Numbered from the stretch's first letter, positions 19,789 to 30,750 are shown. The stretch is DNA of 64,000 bases from Mangrovimonas aestuarii (GCF_028767185.1 NZ_JARACK010000010.1:1-64000); one strand, 5' to 3'. Numbers and translations are program-made. The notes: generated by a model not told the origin, from the letters alone.

Positions 19789-20397
19789 TTACTTGTTCTC
19801 AGAATAACGACGTTCTACCTCGTTCCAGTTGATTACGTTAAAGAAAGCCTCTATATAATCTGGTCTTCTATTCTGATAATTTAAATAATATGCATGCTCC
19901 CAAACATCCAATCCTAAAATAGGCGTTCCTTGACATGTAACACCAGGCATTAATGGATTATCTTGGTTTGGAGTAGAACATACCTCAACCTTACCTCCTT
20001 TGTGAACACAAAGCCAAGCCCAGCCAGAACCAAACTGAGTAGCCGCTGCTTTACTAAATGTATCCTTAAAAGCATCGAAAGAACCATAAGCCGCCTCAAT
20101 AGCATCTTTTAATTCACCAGACAAACGCCCTTTTCCTTCTGGGTTCATCACATCCCAAAATAAAGAGTGGTTGTAAAAACCTCCTCCATTATTTCTTACT
20201 GCACTATTGCTCATATCTAAGTTAGCTAGAATATCTTCAATAGACTTTCCTTCCAAATCAGTTCCTGCAATGGCATTGTTTAAATTATTGGTATAACCAG
20301 CATGATGTTTACTGTGGTGGATTTCCATGGTACGTGCATCAATATGAGGCTCTAAGGCATCGTATGCGTATTTTAACTTTGGTAATTCAAAAGCCAT
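19789..20397 (-). CDS. sodA: Iron/manganese-type superoxide dismutase (Mn-like)
   Basis: The protein has 202 residues. Metal ligands lie in [12 protein letters not shown] (first His), FYNHSLFW (second His) and [11 protein letters not shown] (Asp and His). [11 protein letters not shown] together with a Gln in [10 protein letters not shown] is the pattern more usual for manganese than iron enzymes. There is no signal peptide, so it is cytosolic. It converts superoxide to peroxide and oxygen. It is transcribed alone toward the small-RNA array, with its own promoter box and terminator. Confidence 0.95.
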   Translation of the reverse strand: MAFELPKLKYAYDALEPHIDARTMEIHHSKHHAGYTNNLNNAIAGTDLEGKSIEDILANLDMSNSAVRNNGGGFYNHSLFWDVMNPEGKGRLSGELKDAIEAAYGSFDAFKDTFSKAAATQFGSGWAWLCVHKGGKVEVCSTPNQDNPLMPGVTCQGTPILGLDVWEHAYYLNYQNRRPDYIEAFFNVINWNEVERRYSENK

Positions 20398-20433
20398 AAT
20401 AATGTTGTTTATATATTAGTGTAAAAATTCCCT

Positions 20434-20441
20434 CAAATTTA
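20434..20441 (-). promoter_or_regulatory. Candidate -7 box of sod
   Basis: The minus strand reads TAAATTTG, an exact TAnnTTTG match, 36 bases before the sod ATG. No well-spaced -33 element is evident. Confidence 0.5.
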
Positions 20442-20521
20442 AAGATAAAAGCCCGCAATTAAAAATATTTAATAGCAATCGAATCATCGATAGTTTTTAT
20501 CTTGTATTCAAATTTCTTTTC

Positions 20522-23500
20522 ATGGAAAACAACACGCCTTTTACCATCTACAACGCCTCTGCTGGAAGCGGAAAAACATTTACTTTAGTAAAAGAATATC
20601 TCAAGGTTGTATTAGGCAACAAAACCAACGATAGCTTTAAAAACATACTCGCCATTACCTTTACCAACAAAGCTGTTGGCGAAATGAAAGAACGCATTAT
20701 AGCTACCCTAAGGGACTTCGCATCTGAAGACATTCTAATAAATCCAACAGACATGTTCAAAACGCTCTGTGATGACCTTCAAGTTACTCCAGAAAGACTT
20801 CACACAAAGTCTAAAAATGTACTAGAAACCATTTTACACAATTATGCTTCGTTCGACATTTCTACTATTGACGGATTTACCCATAAAATCATCCGCACTT
20901 TTGCACACGATTTAAATCTACCCCTAAATTTTGAAGTGGAACTCGACCAAGATAGTCTTTTGACTGAAGCAGTGGACAGACTCATTGCAAAAGCTGGAAC
21001 TGATAAACAGCTCACCAAAGTACTGGTAGAGTTTGCAATTGAAAAAGCTGACGATGATAAAAGCTGGGATGTATCGTTCGATTTCAATAAAATAGCTAGA
21101 CTTCTGGTAAGCGAAAACGACAGATTATATATATCACTCTTATCCGATAAAACATTTGATGATTTTAAGGTTCTAAAAACCAATTTGCGAAGCTTGATTA
21201 AGGAAACCGAAAAGGCAATCATTGATACTGCTGAAGGGGTATTAGCTCTCATTAGTGAATGCGGTCTTGAGCACAGTGATTTTAGCAGAGGCTCCGTACC
21301 CAACCATTTTAAAAAAATGAGTCAAGGGGTAATTGACTTATCCTTCGGATTGAAGTGGCAGGAGGAAATTCACGACAAGCCATTATACCCAAAAAAAGTA
21401 TCGTCAGGAACAGCCCAAACAATCGATGGAATTCAACTTGAAATTGGTGCTGCTTTTGAAAAAACCAAAGCTTTGGTTTTCCATATAAAGTTTCTAAAAC
21501 AATTTTATAAAAATATAACTCCCCTATCAGTTCTTAACGCCATAAACAAAGAATTGGATGACCTTAAAAACGAACAAAACAAGATTCTAATCTCTGAGTT
21601 TAACGGCATAATTAGCCATGAGCTAAAAAACCAACCCACACCCTTTATATACGAACGTTTGGGAGAGAAATTTATGCACTATTTTATAGATGAGTTTCAG
21701 GACACATCAGAGATGCAATGGAACAACTTAATCCCACTAATCAACAATGCATTGTCTGGTCAAAACTTAAAAGGGCAAGCGGGAACAGCCATGCTAGTAG
21801 GCGATGCCAAACAATCTATTTACAGATGGCGGGGAGGAAAAGCGGAACAATTTATCGACCTCTGCAACAACCATAACCCTTTTTACATTGAAAAAAAGGT
21901 AGAAACACTTCCTGCGAACTATAGAAGTTTTAAGGAAGTTGTGAATTTCAACAATGGCTTTTTCACCTACCTTTCAGAGAACATGTTTAGCGACACCAGT
22001 TATGGAGAACTCTACCAAAAAAGTGCAAAACAAGATCTTAAAATCGACAATCAAGGCTGTGTAAGCTTAAGCTTTTTGGATATAGAACGTGGAGATAATC
22101 GGGATGAAATTTACCCTGAAGCTGTGAATAGCAAAATAGAACAATGCTTGGCAAACGGGTTTACCCTTAAAGAGATTTGCGTATTAGTTCGCAAGAAAAA
22201 GGAAGGTGTTGCCATTGCAGATTTTTTAAGTGAAAAAGGCTTAAAAATTACATCTTCGGAAACCTTGCTAATAAACAATGCTCCTCAAGTGCAGTTTTTA
22301 GTGAATTTAATGAAACTGTTCGTTCAGCCAGACAACCATGAAATTACCGTTGAAGTTCTTCATTTCCTATCTGATTATTGGAACATTGAAGACAAACACA
22401 ACTTTTTCAAAACCCACGTCAAACTTTCCGCAGATAAGCTATTGAATAGTTTTAACAACTATGGTGTTTCCATTCAAATGCCCATACTACTTAGTCTTAC
22501 TTTATACGATATGGCCGAAACTTTGGTTAGAGAATTTAAACTCGTAAAAAACTCCAATGCCTACATTCAATTTTTCTTGGATCTAATATTGGATTACTCC
22601 CAGAGCCATAGCCCTGATCTCTTGTCGTTTTTAGACTATTATGAAGCAAAAAAAGACAATCTGAGCATTGTATCCCCTATTAATCAAGATGCCGTCAGTA
22701 TAATGACCATTCACAAATCTAAAGGGCTAGAATTTCCTGTAGTTATCTTCCCTTATGCCGACTTAGATATATACAGAGAGCGTGAGCCTATGGCTTGGTT
22801 TCCTCTTAATACTGATGAATATGAAGGGTTTGATTATGCCCTATTAAACTATAACAATGATTTTGTACAGTTTGGAAAGTCAGGCGAAAAGATTCATTCA
22901 AGCCACCAAGCAGAATTAGAATTAGACAACATAAACTTGCTTTATGTAGCATTAACAAGGGCAGTGGAACAATTACATATTATTTCCAGTTTAGATATAA
23001 ATAGCAAAGGGGAAACAACAATGAAAAAATACTCTGGCTTATTAATCAATTATCTTAATGATATTGGAAAATGGAGAGACTCCCAACACGATTATTGCTT
23101 TGGCAGTTTTAAAAAAATATCCATAGCCAAGGAGAAGAATGAGGAAAACCACTTACAGGAAGACTTTATTTCTATCCCTAAACACGAACACAACATTAAT
23201 ATTGTGACTAAGTCAGGTTATTTGTGGGACACAGCTCAAGAAAAAGCTATTGAAAAAGGGAACCTCATCCACAATATTATGGCTAAGATCAAAACTAAGA
23301 CAGATGTCACCAATACCATGAGACTTTTTATTAAAGACAACATAATCACAACTGATCAAGGTCAAATTTTAGAGAATTTGACCTATCAAATTGTGAATCA
23401 TGAATTACTGAGGCCCTATTACAGTACTGAATACGAAATTTACAACGAAAGAGAAATTATTACAGAAAACGGTCAAATATTGAGACCCGACAGAGTTGTT

Positions 23501-23671
23501 ATTACCCCAGATAAGAACGCCATAATTTTAGATTACAAAACCGGAGAGGCTTTACCAAGTCATGAAACACAAATTAACAGCTACGGAAAAGCTGTAGAAT
23601 CTTTGGGGTTTACAGTCGCCAAAAAAATTCTCGTCTACACGAATGATGAGATTACCGTAAAAGAAGTATAA
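20522..23671 (+). CDS. UvrD/RecB-like helicase-nuclease (AddA-like)
   Basis: The protein has 1049 residues. Superfamily 1 helicase motifs appear in order: Walker A NASAGSGKT (Lys18), FTNKAVGEMKERI, Walker B YFIDEFQDTSEMQW, MLVGDAKQSIYRWRGG, IMTIHKSKGLEFPVV and LLYVALTRAVEQL. A C-terminal RecB-type nuclease is shown by RPDRVVI followed by AIILDYKTG near residue 1010, which supplies the Asp-x-Lys of the PD-(D/E)XK site. It is expected to resect double-strand breaks with the AddB-like protein at 26443. The two are separated by kbl and the OmpA gene on the same strand. It lies 21 bp before kbl. Confidence 0.9.
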   Translation: MENNTPFTIYNASAGSGKTFTLVKEYLKVVLGNKTNDSFKNILAITFTNKAVGEMKERIIATLRDFASEDILINPTDMFKTLCDDLQVTPERLHTKSKNVLETILHNYASFDISTIDGFTHKIIRTFAHDLNLPLNFEVELDQDSLLTEAVDRLIAKAGTDKQLTKVLVEFAIEKADDDKSWDVSFDFNKIARLLVSENDRLYISLLSDKTFDDFKVLKTNLRSLIKETEKAIIDTAEGVLALISECGLEHSDFSRGSVPNHFKKMSQGVIDLSFGLKWQEEIHDKPLYPKKVSSGTAQTIDGIQLEIGAAFEKTKALVFHIKFLKQFYKNITPLSVLNAINKELDDLKNEQNKILISEFNGIISHELKNQPTPFIYERLGEKFMHYFIDEFQDTSEMQWNNLIPLINNALSGQNLKGQAGTAMLVGDAKQSIYRWRGGKAEQFIDLCNNHNPFYIEKKVETLPANYRSFKEVVNFNNGFFTYLSENMFSDTSYGELYQKSAKQDLKIDNQGCVSLSFLDIERGDNRDEIYPEAVNSKIEQCLANGFTLKEICVLVRKKKEGVAIADFLSEKGLKITSSETLLINNAPQVQFLVNLMKLFVQPDNHEITVEVLHFLSDYWNIEDKHNFFKTHVKLSADKLLNSFNNYGVSIQMPILLSLTLYDMAETLVREFKLVKNSNAYIQFFLDLILDYSQSHSPDLLSFLDYYEAKKDNLSIVSPINQDAVSIMTIHKSKGLEFPVVIFPYADLDIYREREPMAWFPLNTDEYEGFDYALLNYNNDFVQFGKSGEKIHSSHQAELELDNINLLYVALTRAVEQLHIISSLDINSKGETTMKKYSGLLINYLNDIGKWRDSQHDYCFGSFKKISIAKEKNEENHLQEDFISIPKHEHNINIVTKSGYLWDTAQEKAIEKGNLIHNIMAKIKTKTDVTNTMRLFIKDNIITTDQGQILENLTYQIVNHELLRPYYSTEYEIYNEREIITENGQILRPDRVVITPDKNAIILDYKTGEALPSHETQINSYGKAVESLGFTVAKKILVYTNDEITVKEV

Positions 23672-23692
23672 ATTTGCAAAAAACTTAGTATC

Positions 23693-24886
23693 ATGTACGG
23701 AAAAATAGAACAATATCTAAAAGAAGAAATACAAGACATCAAAGACAATGGTCTTTATAAAGAAGAGCGCATCATTACTTCTCCTCAAGGAGCAGAAATC
23801 ACACTTAATACTGGTCAGAAAGTTTTGAATTTTTGCGCCAACAATTACTTGGGATTATCATCCCATCCTGATGTAATCCAAGCTGCAAAAGATGCTATGG
23901 ATACTCATGGATTTGGTATGTCATCTGTACGTTTTATTTGCGGAACACAGGATATCCATAAAACATTAGAACAAAAAATAGCTGATTTCTACGGCACTGA
24001 GGACACAATTCTATACGCTGCTGCATTTGATGCCAATGGAGGTGTTTTTGAACCACTTTTAGGTCCTGAAGATGCAATAATTTCAGACTCATTGAACCAC
24101 GCTTCTATTATCGATGGTGTTCGTTTGTGTAAAGCCGCCCGTTACAGGTATCAAAACAATGATATGGCAGATTTGGAAGAACAGCTTAAAGCTGCTAACG
24201 ATAAAGGAGCCAGATTCAAAATAATTGTTACAGACGGTGTATTCTCAATGGATGGCCTAGTGGCACCATTAGATAAAATTTGTGACCTAGCCGATAAATA
24301 CGATGCATTGGTTATGATTGATGAATGCCATGCTGCTGGATTTATTGGCGAAACCGGACGAGGCACTTTAGAAGAAAAAGGAGTTTTAGGACGAATTGAT
24401 ATTATCACAGGAACTTTGGGCAAAGCCTTAGGCGGAGCTATGGGAGGCTATACTACAGCTAAAAAAGAGGTAATCGATATGCTTCGACAGCGTTCTAGAC
24501 CTTACTTATTCTCAAACTCTTTGGCTCCAGCTATTGTAGGTGCATCAATTAAAGTGTTTGAGATGCTCGAAAAAGACACCTCTTTAAGAGACAAGTTAGA
24601 ATGGAACACGTCTTACTTTAAAAAAGGGATGAAAGAAGCTGGGTTTGATATCATAGATGGAGACTCTGCTATTGTACCGGTAATGCTGTACGATGCAAAG
24701 CTTTCTCAAACCATGGCTAATATGTTATTGGAGGAAGGAATCTATGTTATCGGATTCTTTTACCCTGTAGTGCCAAAAGAAAAAGCAAGGATAAGAGTTC
24801 AGCTGTCTGCCGCCCATACCCAAGGACATTTAGATAAAGCTGTCGCAGCATTTATTAAGGTTGGAAAGACATTAAATATTATTTAA
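23693..24886 (+). CDS. kbl: Glycine C-acetyltransferase (2-amino-3-ketobutyrate CoA ligase)
   Basis: The protein has 397 residues, an alpha-oxoamine synthase with PLP. Family segments are [13 protein letters not shown] near the N-terminus, [36 protein letters not shown] and the PLP-lysine motif [13 protein letters not shown]. It cleaves 2-amino-3-ketobutyrate with CoA to glycine and acetyl-CoA in threonine breakdown. Other family members (KAS, BioF) differ in these motifs, so Kbl is the best fit. No threonine dehydrogenase lies next to it. Confidence 0.93.
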   Translation: MYGKIEQYLKEEIQDIKDNGLYKEERIITSPQGAEITLNTGQKVLNFCANNYLGLSSHPDVIQAAKDAMDTHGFGMSSVRFICGTQDIHKTLEQKIADFYGTEDTILYAAAFDANGGVFEPLLGPEDAIISDSLNHASIIDGVRLCKAARYRYQNNDMADLEEQLKAANDKGARFKIIVTDGVFSMDGLVAPLDKICDLADKYDALVMIDECHAAGFIGETGRGTLEEKGVLGRIDIITGTLGKALGGAMGGYTTAKKEVIDMLRQRSRPYLFSNSLAPAIVGASIKVFEMLEKDTSLRDKLEWNTSYFKKGMKEAGFDIIDGDSAIVPVMLYDAKLSQTMANMLLEEGIYVIGFFYPVVPKEKARIRVQLSAAHTQGHLDKAVAAFIKVGKTLNII

Positions 24887-24955
24887 TATGTAAATTAAAA
24901 CGTGCTTAACTCCCTCAAAATTCGTACAAATAGCCATTTTTTTTATATCTTTAGT

Positions 24956-24986
24956 TTTGTTAATATATTTTAACATGTTACATTTG
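24956..24986 (+). promoter_or_regulatory. Promoter of the OmpA-family gene
   Basis: TTTG (24956-24959), a 19-bp spacer, then TACATTTG (24979-24986) match the Bacteroidota consensus exactly. A leader of about 30 bases precedes the ATG at 25022. Confidence 0.8.
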
Positions 24987-25021
24987 TTAGTAACTAACAC
25001 TTAAAAATTAAACTTTTGAAT

Positions 25022-26377
25022 ATGAAAAATCTTAGCAGATTACTATTTGCGGGGTTACTGTTTCTAGGTTTCAGTAATACCTATGCACAGGACGAAAACA
25101 ACCCTTGGGCGATCAGTCTTGGAGTGAACGCCGTTGACTTTTACCCTGGAGGTGATGACTCACCTTATGTGGGAGACATTTTTGACGAGTATTTCAATGC
25201 CAGCGATCATTGGAACGTTCTTCCTTCTCTATCTTACGTAACTGTATCAAAACATATCTCAAATGGATTCACTTTTGGAGTTACAGGTTCTATCAACCGC
25301 ATCGATAACTTGGGTGAACTTTCTGTAGATGATTTCTCATATTATGGTGTGGATGGTACAATTAAGTACCATTTTAGAAGCTTAAAAACTTTTGATCCAT
25401 TTTTAGGTGTTGGTGGAGGTTACTCATGGGTAGACGGCATTGGAGCAGGAACCTTAAATGGAAGTCTTGGATTTGACTTTTGGTTTACTGAGAACATTGG
25501 AATGACTGTTCAAAGTTCTTTTAAAAATTCATTTGAGGACTACTTACTTACTCACTTCCAACATTTCGCTGGAATTAAGGTGAAGTTTGGTGGTAAAGAC
25601 ACAGATGGCGATGGTATTTATGACAAAGATGATGCCTGTCCAGATGTACCAGGTTTAGAAATATTCCAAGGTTGTCCTGATACTGATGCAGATGGGATTG
25701 AAGACAGAAAAGACGATTGTCCTAACGAAGCTGGTTTACCAGAGTTTAATGGTTGTCCTGACACTGATGGTGATGGTATTCCAGACAATAAAGATGACTG
25801 TCCAACAGTTGCTGGCTTAGCTGAGTTTAATGGCTGTCCTGATACTGACGGAGATGGTGTTCCAGACAATTTAGATGAGTGTCCAAACGAAGCTGGTCCT
25901 GCCGAAAACAATGGCTGCCCTTGGCCAGATAGAGATGGCGATGGTGTTCCAGACAAAGATGACTTATGTCCAGATACACCTGGTACTGTTGCCAACAATG
26001 GTTGTCCTGAAGTTTCAGAAGAAGTTCAGAAACAATTGAACGCTTATGCTAAGACTATTTTGTTCGATACAGGTAAATCTTCTATCAAACAAAGCTCTGA
26101 AGAGGTACTTAATGATATTATCACCATATTAAAAGAGTACCCTAACGCTAAGTTCCACGTTGAAGGACATACTGATAGTGTGGGTGCTGAAAACATGAAC
26201 ATGGACCTTTCAGAGAGACGTGCTCGCGCTGTAAAAGACTACCTAATTGCGAATGGTATCGACGAGTTCAGACTATCTTCTAAAGGTTATGGAGAGGATA
26301 GACCAATCGACACTAATAAAACTAAAGCTGGTAGAGCCAACAACAGACGTGTTGAAATCAATCTAGTTAAAGAATAG
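25022..26377 (+). CDS. OmpA-family outer-membrane protein with thrombospondin type 3 repeats
   Basis: The protein has 451 residues from the ATG at 25022. A TTG two codons earlier is disfavoured. The signal peptide ends TYAQ. An N-terminal eight-strand beta-barrel of about 170 residues follows. Five calcium-binding TSP3-type repeats ([15 protein letters not shown] and variants, each ending in NGCP or GCP) span about 190-330. The C-terminal OmpA peptidoglycan-binding domain carries [24 protein letters not shown] (quoted in part) and NNRRVEI. It ties the outer membrane to peptidoglycan. A strong promoter and terminator flank it, so it is a highly expressed single-gene unit. Confidence 0.94.
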   Translation: MKNLSRLLFAGLLFLGFSNTYAQDENNPWAISLGVNAVDFYPGGDDSPYVGDIFDEYFNASDHWNVLPSLSYVTVSKHISNGFTFGVTGSINRIDNLGELSVDDFSYYGVDGTIKYHFRSLKTFDPFLGVGGGYSWVDGIGAGTLNGSLGFDFWFTENIGMTVQSSFKNSFEDYLLTHFQHFAGIKVKFGGKDTDGDGIYDKDDACPDVPGLEIFQGCPDTDADGIEDRKDDCPNEAGLPEFNGCPDTDGDGIPDNKDDCPTVAGLAEFNGCPDTDGDGVPDNLDECPNEAGPAENNGCPWPDRDGDGVPDKDDLCPDTPGTVANNGCPEVSEEVQKQLNAYAKTILFDTGKSSIKQSSEEVLNDIITILKEYPNAKFHVEGHTDSVGAENMNMDLSERRARAVKDYLIANGIDEFRLSSKGYGEDRPIDTNKTKAGRANNRRVEINLVKE

Positions 26378-26400
26378 CATTTACTATTAAACAACTATAA

Positions 26401-26430
26401 AAAAACGCTCCGGTATTCCGGAGCGTTTTT
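26401..26430 (+). terminator. Rho-independent terminator of the OmpA gene
   Basis: A 13-bp stem (AAAAACGCTCCGG / CCGGAGCGTTTTT) with loop TATT is followed by more T. It ends 12 bases before the next start, so the AddB-like gene may be read from its own promoter or by read-through. Confidence 0.92.
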
Positions 26431-26442
26431 TATTTTTATGAA

Positions 26443-29193
26443 ATGGTTACATTCATTCAAGAAGTCCTCCTCAATCTACTAAAGGAGCAACAGGATATTT
26501 CGCAACTTACATTCATTCTCCCCAGTAAGAGGGCTGGTGTCATACTGAAGAACCAATTGGCTAATTTAACAAAGAAACCAATTTTCCTGCCGCGAATAGT
26601 AAGCATTGAATCATTTGTCGAAGAACTTTCCGGACTTCAGACCACTTCTTCAACAGAACTATTACTTGAATTTTACTTAGTATATTGTAATAATACCGTA
26701 AAGGAGCAACAAGAATCTTTCGAAAACTTTTCTAAATGGGCTCAGGTTATAATACAGGACTTCAACGAAATAGACCGCTACCTCATTCCTCAAAAGCAAT
26801 TATTTCAATATTTAAGCGCTATACAGGATTTGAGTCACTGGTCTGTTAACGAGCCAAAAACCGAAATGGTAAGCAATTACCTTAAATTTTGGAATAGACT
26901 TTACGAATACTATTTAAAATTCACGAATGCATTAGCTGAAAAAGGCATAGGGTATCAAGGGATTATTTATAGAGCTGCAGTAGATAAAGTTAACGACTAC
27001 ATTTCTGCAAATAAAGAAAAGCAGCATGTATTCCTGGGCTTTAACGCATTAAACACAGCCGAATCAGAACTTATACAAAGGCTGTTAGAAAATAATATGG
27101 CTAAAATATTTTGGGATATAGACGAAACATTTTTTAACCATCCAAAACACGATGCTGCTTTATTTACCCGAGAACACAGAAAAAATTGGACCTACTTTAA
27201 AAGCAACCCTTTTAATTGGATAACCAATAATTACAGAACGACTAAAAACATAGACATACTAGGAGTTCCCAAAAACGTTGGTCAAGCAAAACAAATAGGA
27301 CATATTCTAAACAACCTTACTAAAACTAATAGAAAACTAGATAAAACAGCTGTGGTTTTGGGTGATGAAAATTTACTTATACCTGTTTTAAATAGCATTC
27401 CAAGCTCAGTAAACTCCCTTAATATTACTATGGGATTCCCATTAAGTTCGGTGCCGCTTGCCACTCTATTCGAACAATTGCTTGAAATGCATAAAAAAGG
27501 AACGAACTCTTTTTACCATAAAGATGTCATTAGCATATGCTCTCATCAATTTATAACTTCCTTACTAAAAAACAATCCTGATGATAACAACAGCATTATT
27601 AAGGATATTCAAAACAACAATTTGGTTTATATCACTATAGAAAATCTTAAGGAATTGGCACCTGAAAAGACTGCTCTCATGAACTTATTGTTTGGAAACT
27701 GGAAGAATGACGCCAACATTGCCATACAAACCATACAAGAAATAATATGGCTCTTAAAAAAAGATTTAGACCTTCAAAAAGATCGCAATGCCCTCCCTTT
27801 AGAATACCTCTATAGATTTAACGAAGTATTCAATGAACTGTCGAGATTAAATACTCAATACGGCTACCTTAAAAATATTAGTGCTCTCACAAGCGTCTAC
27901 AAAGAACTGCTTAGTAGGGAAACATTGGACTTTCAGGGAGAACCTCTTGAGGGTCTTCAAATCATGGGGATGCTAGAATCCAGAGTATTAGATTTTGAAA
28001 CTGTTATTATCACCTCAGTGAACGAAGGTATTCTTCCTGCGGGAAAAACTCAAAATTCTTTTATCCCTTTCGATGTAAAACTAGAAAATAACCTCCCGAC
28101 ATATAAAGAAAAAGATGCAGTTTATACCTATCACTTTTACAGACTGTTACAGCGGGCTAAGAATGTTTACATTCTTTACAATACCGAATCGGATGCCTTG
28201 TTGGGCGGAGAAAAAAGTCGATTTATAACTCAATTGGAACTTGAAGGTATCCACAATATAACACACAAAATAATACCACCAGTAGTTCCTGCTTTAGAGA
28301 ACAAATTAACTCAAGTCGATAAAAATAACGATGTCATTGCTTCTCTTAACAACTTAGCATTAAAAGGCATTTCCCCATCTGCCATCACGTCTTACATAAG
28401 AAACCCATTAGATTTTTATTACCAAAAAGTACTCGGCATAAAAGAATACGACATGGTTGAGGAAACGGTTGCTGCAAACACCTTGGGTAGTGTTATCCAT
28501 AATACCCTAGAAGACTTTTACACGCCGATTATAGGCAAAACTCTTACAGAGGAAAACCTGGAAAAAATGAAGGCTAAGATTCCACAAACCGTAAGCTCTC
28601 ATTTTAAAACGCTTTACAAAAAAGGGGACATCACAAAAGGTAAAAACCTAATCGTTTTCGAAATCGCAAAACGTTACGTTCTCAATTTCATCAACAAGGA
28701 GATTGAAGCCCTAAAAAAAGGAGATTCGATTAAAATTATTGCACTGGAAGAGAAACTAGAAACAACATTAATAGTAGAGGGTATAGATCAGCCCGTTAAA
28801 ATCCATGGTTTTGTAGACCGTATTGATGAGTGTAATGGTATTACACGGGTTATTGATTACAAGACAGGGAAAGTAGAAAGCTCACAAGTTACCGTAATTG
28901 ATTGGGAAGAACTAATGACAGACTACAACAAATACAGCAAACCTATCCAAATTCTTACATATGCCTTAATGATGGAATCAAAAACACATTCTGAAAAGCC
29001 TTTGGAAGCAGGCATTATATCATTTAAAAACCTCAATGCAGGATTTATACCATTCACAAAAAAAGAAAGTGTAAGAGGCCGTAAAGAAAGCTTGATAACT
29101 CAAGAGACCTTAAGTAATTTTAAAGTACAACTGGAAAATATTTTGAGGGAAATCTACAATCCTGAAATACCGTTCGTTGAAAAAGAAGTTTAA
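26443..29193 (+). CDS. PD-(D/E)XK nuclease, AddB-like
   Basis: The protein has 916 residues. The N-terminal part resembles an inactivated helicase. TFILPSKRAGVILKNQL stands where AddB proteins may have a Walker A loop, and no GxxGxGKT is present. The C-terminal third (about 640-916) is a RecB-type nuclease: SAITSYIRNPLDFYYQKVLG, then VIDYKTGKVESSQ with the Asp and Lys. The Cys residues that bind an iron-sulfur cluster in Bacillus AddB are not visible here. It presumably partners the AddA-like protein at 20522 in double-strand break processing. Confidence 0.85.
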   Translation: MVTFIQEVLLNLLKEQQDISQLTFILPSKRAGVILKNQLANLTKKPIFLPRIVSIESFVEELSGLQTTSSTELLLEFYLVYCNNTVKEQQESFENFSKWAQVIIQDFNEIDRYLIPQKQLFQYLSAIQDLSHWSVNEPKTEMVSNYLKFWNRLYEYYLKFTNALAEKGIGYQGIIYRAAVDKVNDYISANKEKQHVFLGFNALNTAESELIQRLLENNMAKIFWDIDETFFNHPKHDAALFTREHRKNWTYFKSNPFNWITNNYRTTKNIDILGVPKNVGQAKQIGHILNNLTKTNRKLDKTAVVLGDENLLIPVLNSIPSSVNSLNITMGFPLSSVPLATLFEQLLEMHKKGTNSFYHKDVISICSHQFITSLLKNNPDDNNSIIKDIQNNNLVYITIENLKELAPEKTALMNLLFGNWKNDANIAIQTIQEIIWLLKKDLDLQKDRNALPLEYLYRFNEVFNELSRLNTQYGYLKNISALTSVYKELLSRETLDFQGEPLEGLQIMGMLESRVLDFETVIITSVNEGILPAGKTQNSFIPFDVKLENNLPTYKEKDAVYTYHFYRLLQRAKNVYILYNTESDALLGGEKSRFITQLELEGIHNITHKIIPPVVPALENKLTQVDKNNDVIASLNNLALKGISPSAITSYIRNPLDFYYQKVLGIKEYDMVEETVAANTLGSVIHNTLEDFYTPIIGKTLTEENLEKMKAKIPQTVSSHFKTLYKKGDITKGKNLIVFEIAKRYVLNFINKEIEALKKGDSIKIIALEEKLETTLIVEGIDQPVKIHGFVDRIDECNGITRVIDYKTGKVESSQVTVIDWEELMTDYNKYSKPIQILTYALMMESKTHSEKPLEAGIISFKNLNAGFIPFTKKESVRGRKESLITQETLSNFKVQLENILREIYNPEIPFVEKEV

Positions 29194-29242
29194 AACGACT
29201 AATTTTGTGGTTATTTTTCATCTAATAGCTAAAGTGAAGGCA

Positions 29243-29274
29243 TAAAAAAACCGCAATCTAAACGATTACGGTTT
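29243..29274 (-). terminator. Terminator downstream of tRNA-Ala
   Basis: The stem AAACCG-AATC / GATT-CGGTTT with one C-A mismatch is followed on the minus strand by seven T. It lies directly after the tRNA 3' end. Confidence 0.75.
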
Positions 29275-29275
29275 G

Positions 29276-29349
29276 TGGAGAAGATGGGAGTCGAACCCAC
29301 GACCTCTTGACTGCCAGTCAAGCGCTCTAGCCAGCTGAGCTACATCCCC
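29276..29349 (-). tRNA. tRNA-Ala (anticodon GGC)
   Basis: The 74-nt cloverleaf begins GGGGATGTAGCTCAGCTGG. The anticodon stem CTTGA/TCAAG holds loop CTGGCAG with anticodon GGC, which reads GCC and GCU. The T arm is GTGGGTTCGACTCCCAT, with standard TTCGA. The acceptor stem has the G3-U70 wobble that defines alanine identity. The terminal CCA is not encoded. Confidence 0.96.
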
Positions 29350-29382
29350 ATTTTGCTATTGCGGCGTAAAAATAACATAAAA

Positions 29383-30720
29383 TTGCAGGAATACACAATA
29401 AAATTTAAAGAGATTAACAAATTGGCAATACCAGCTTTAATTGCTGGAGTGTCAGAGCCTTTATTATCACTTACCGATACAGCTATTGTTGGGAATATAG
29501 AACTTAACGCCACCGAATCTTTAGCGGCTGTTGGCATAGTAGGCACATTTATCTCTATGTTAATTTGGGTCTTTGGCCAAACAAGAAGCGCTATATCATC
29601 CATTATCTCACAATACCTTGGCGCGGGAAAACTGGATGAAGTGCGTTCACTACCCGCTCAAGCTATATTAATTATAACTAGCCTCAGCTTATTTATCATC
29701 GCCTTAACACTACCCTTTTCATCATCTATATTTAAACTCTATAATGCTACTGGACTTATTCTAGAATATTGTGTTGATTATTTTCAGATACGAATATTTG
29801 GCTTACCCTTTACCCTTTTTACCATTGGTGTGTTTGGCGCCTTTAGAGGTATGCAGAACACCTTTTACCCAATGGTTATTGCCATAGTTGGAACCTTAAC
29901 AAACATTGTCTTTGATATAATATTGGTTTACGGTATTGATAGCCACATTCAGGCCATGAACGTGAAGGGTGCCGCATATGCCAGTGTAACAGCACAAATA
30001 ACAATGGCTTTCCTATCTGGATACTACCTATTACAAAAAACCCCAATCCCTCTAAAGGCATCATTTCCCTTTAACAAGGAAATAAAGCGCTTTCTACTTA
30101 TGATTGTCAATCTTTTTGTTAGAACAGTATCGCTAAACGTTGCACTATATTTTGCCAGCTCCTTTGCGACCTCATATGGAAAAGAATATATCGCTGCTTA
30201 TACTATAGCCATTAACATGTGGTTTTTGGGAGCATTTATTATTGATGGTTATGCTAGCGCTGGAAACATTCTCTCAGGACGTCTTTTGGGCGCTAAACAA
30301 TACAAAACCCTGATAATACTGAGTAACTCACTAATTAAGTACGGCATAGCTGTTGGTCTTATTTTAGCCTGCTTAGGAGCTATTGCTTATAAACCTATTG
30401 GAAACATATTTACTGATGATTCGTTAGTACTGAAACAGTTTTATGAAGTATTTTGGATGGTTTTAGTAATGCAGCCACTCTGTGCCCTGGCATTTATTTT
30501 TGATGGAATGTATAAAGGCATGGGAAAGATGGCTCAATTAAGAAATATTTTGCTTTTAGCGACTTTTTTTGTGTTTGTTCCGGTACTTTTTTGGTTCGAC
30601 CACTTAAACTATAAGCTTTACGCCATATTCATCGCATTTACAGCTTGGATTCTAGCTAGAGGAATTCCCTTGATCATTAATTTTAGAAAAACGTTCACTC
30701 CACTTGCACGAAATAATTAA
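29383..30720 (+). CDS. MATE-family efflux transporter
   Basis: The protein has about 445 residues and twelve hydrophobic segments in the MATE/DinF pattern, with motifs IPALIAGVSEPLLSLTDTAIVGN, FGQTRSAISSIISQYLGAG (each quoted in part) and GAFRGMQNTFYPM. The second half repeats the pattern. MATE proteins export drugs or metabolites using sodium or proton gradients. The substrate is unknown. No ATG is available near the N-terminus. The TTG at 29383 (M-QEYTIKFKEINKL) fits the family, and a further TTG at 29353 is the only alternative. It diverges from tRNA-Ala. Confidence 0.87.
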   Translation: MQEYTIKFKEINKLAIPALIAGVSEPLLSLTDTAIVGNIELNATESLAAVGIVGTFISMLIWVFGQTRSAISSIISQYLGAGKLDEVRSLPAQAILIITSLSLFIIALTLPFSSSIFKLYNATGLILEYCVDYFQIRIFGLPFTLFTIGVFGAFRGMQNTFYPMVIAIVGTLTNIVFDIILVYGIDSHIQAMNVKGAAYASVTAQITMAFLSGYYLLQKTPIPLKASFPFNKEIKRFLLMIVNLFVRTVSLNVALYFASSFATSYGKEYIAAYTIAINMWFLGAFIIDGYASAGNILSGRLLGAKQYKTLIILSNSLIKYGIAVGLILACLGAIAYKPIGNIFTDDSLVLKQFYEVFWMVLVMQPLCALAFIFDGMYKGMGKMAQLRNILLLATFFVFVPVLFWFDHLNYKLYAIFIAFTAWILARGIPLIINFRKTFTPLARNN

Positions 30721-30750
30721 CTTTGGTCGATAACAAAACAGCATAACAAA

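Noticed and set aside
25618-25998. Antisense open frame across the OmpA gene
   Set aside because: It is a mirror of the repeated Asp-rich TSP3 codons and has a repetitive Ser/Pro/Gly composition. It is a by-product of the sense repeats.
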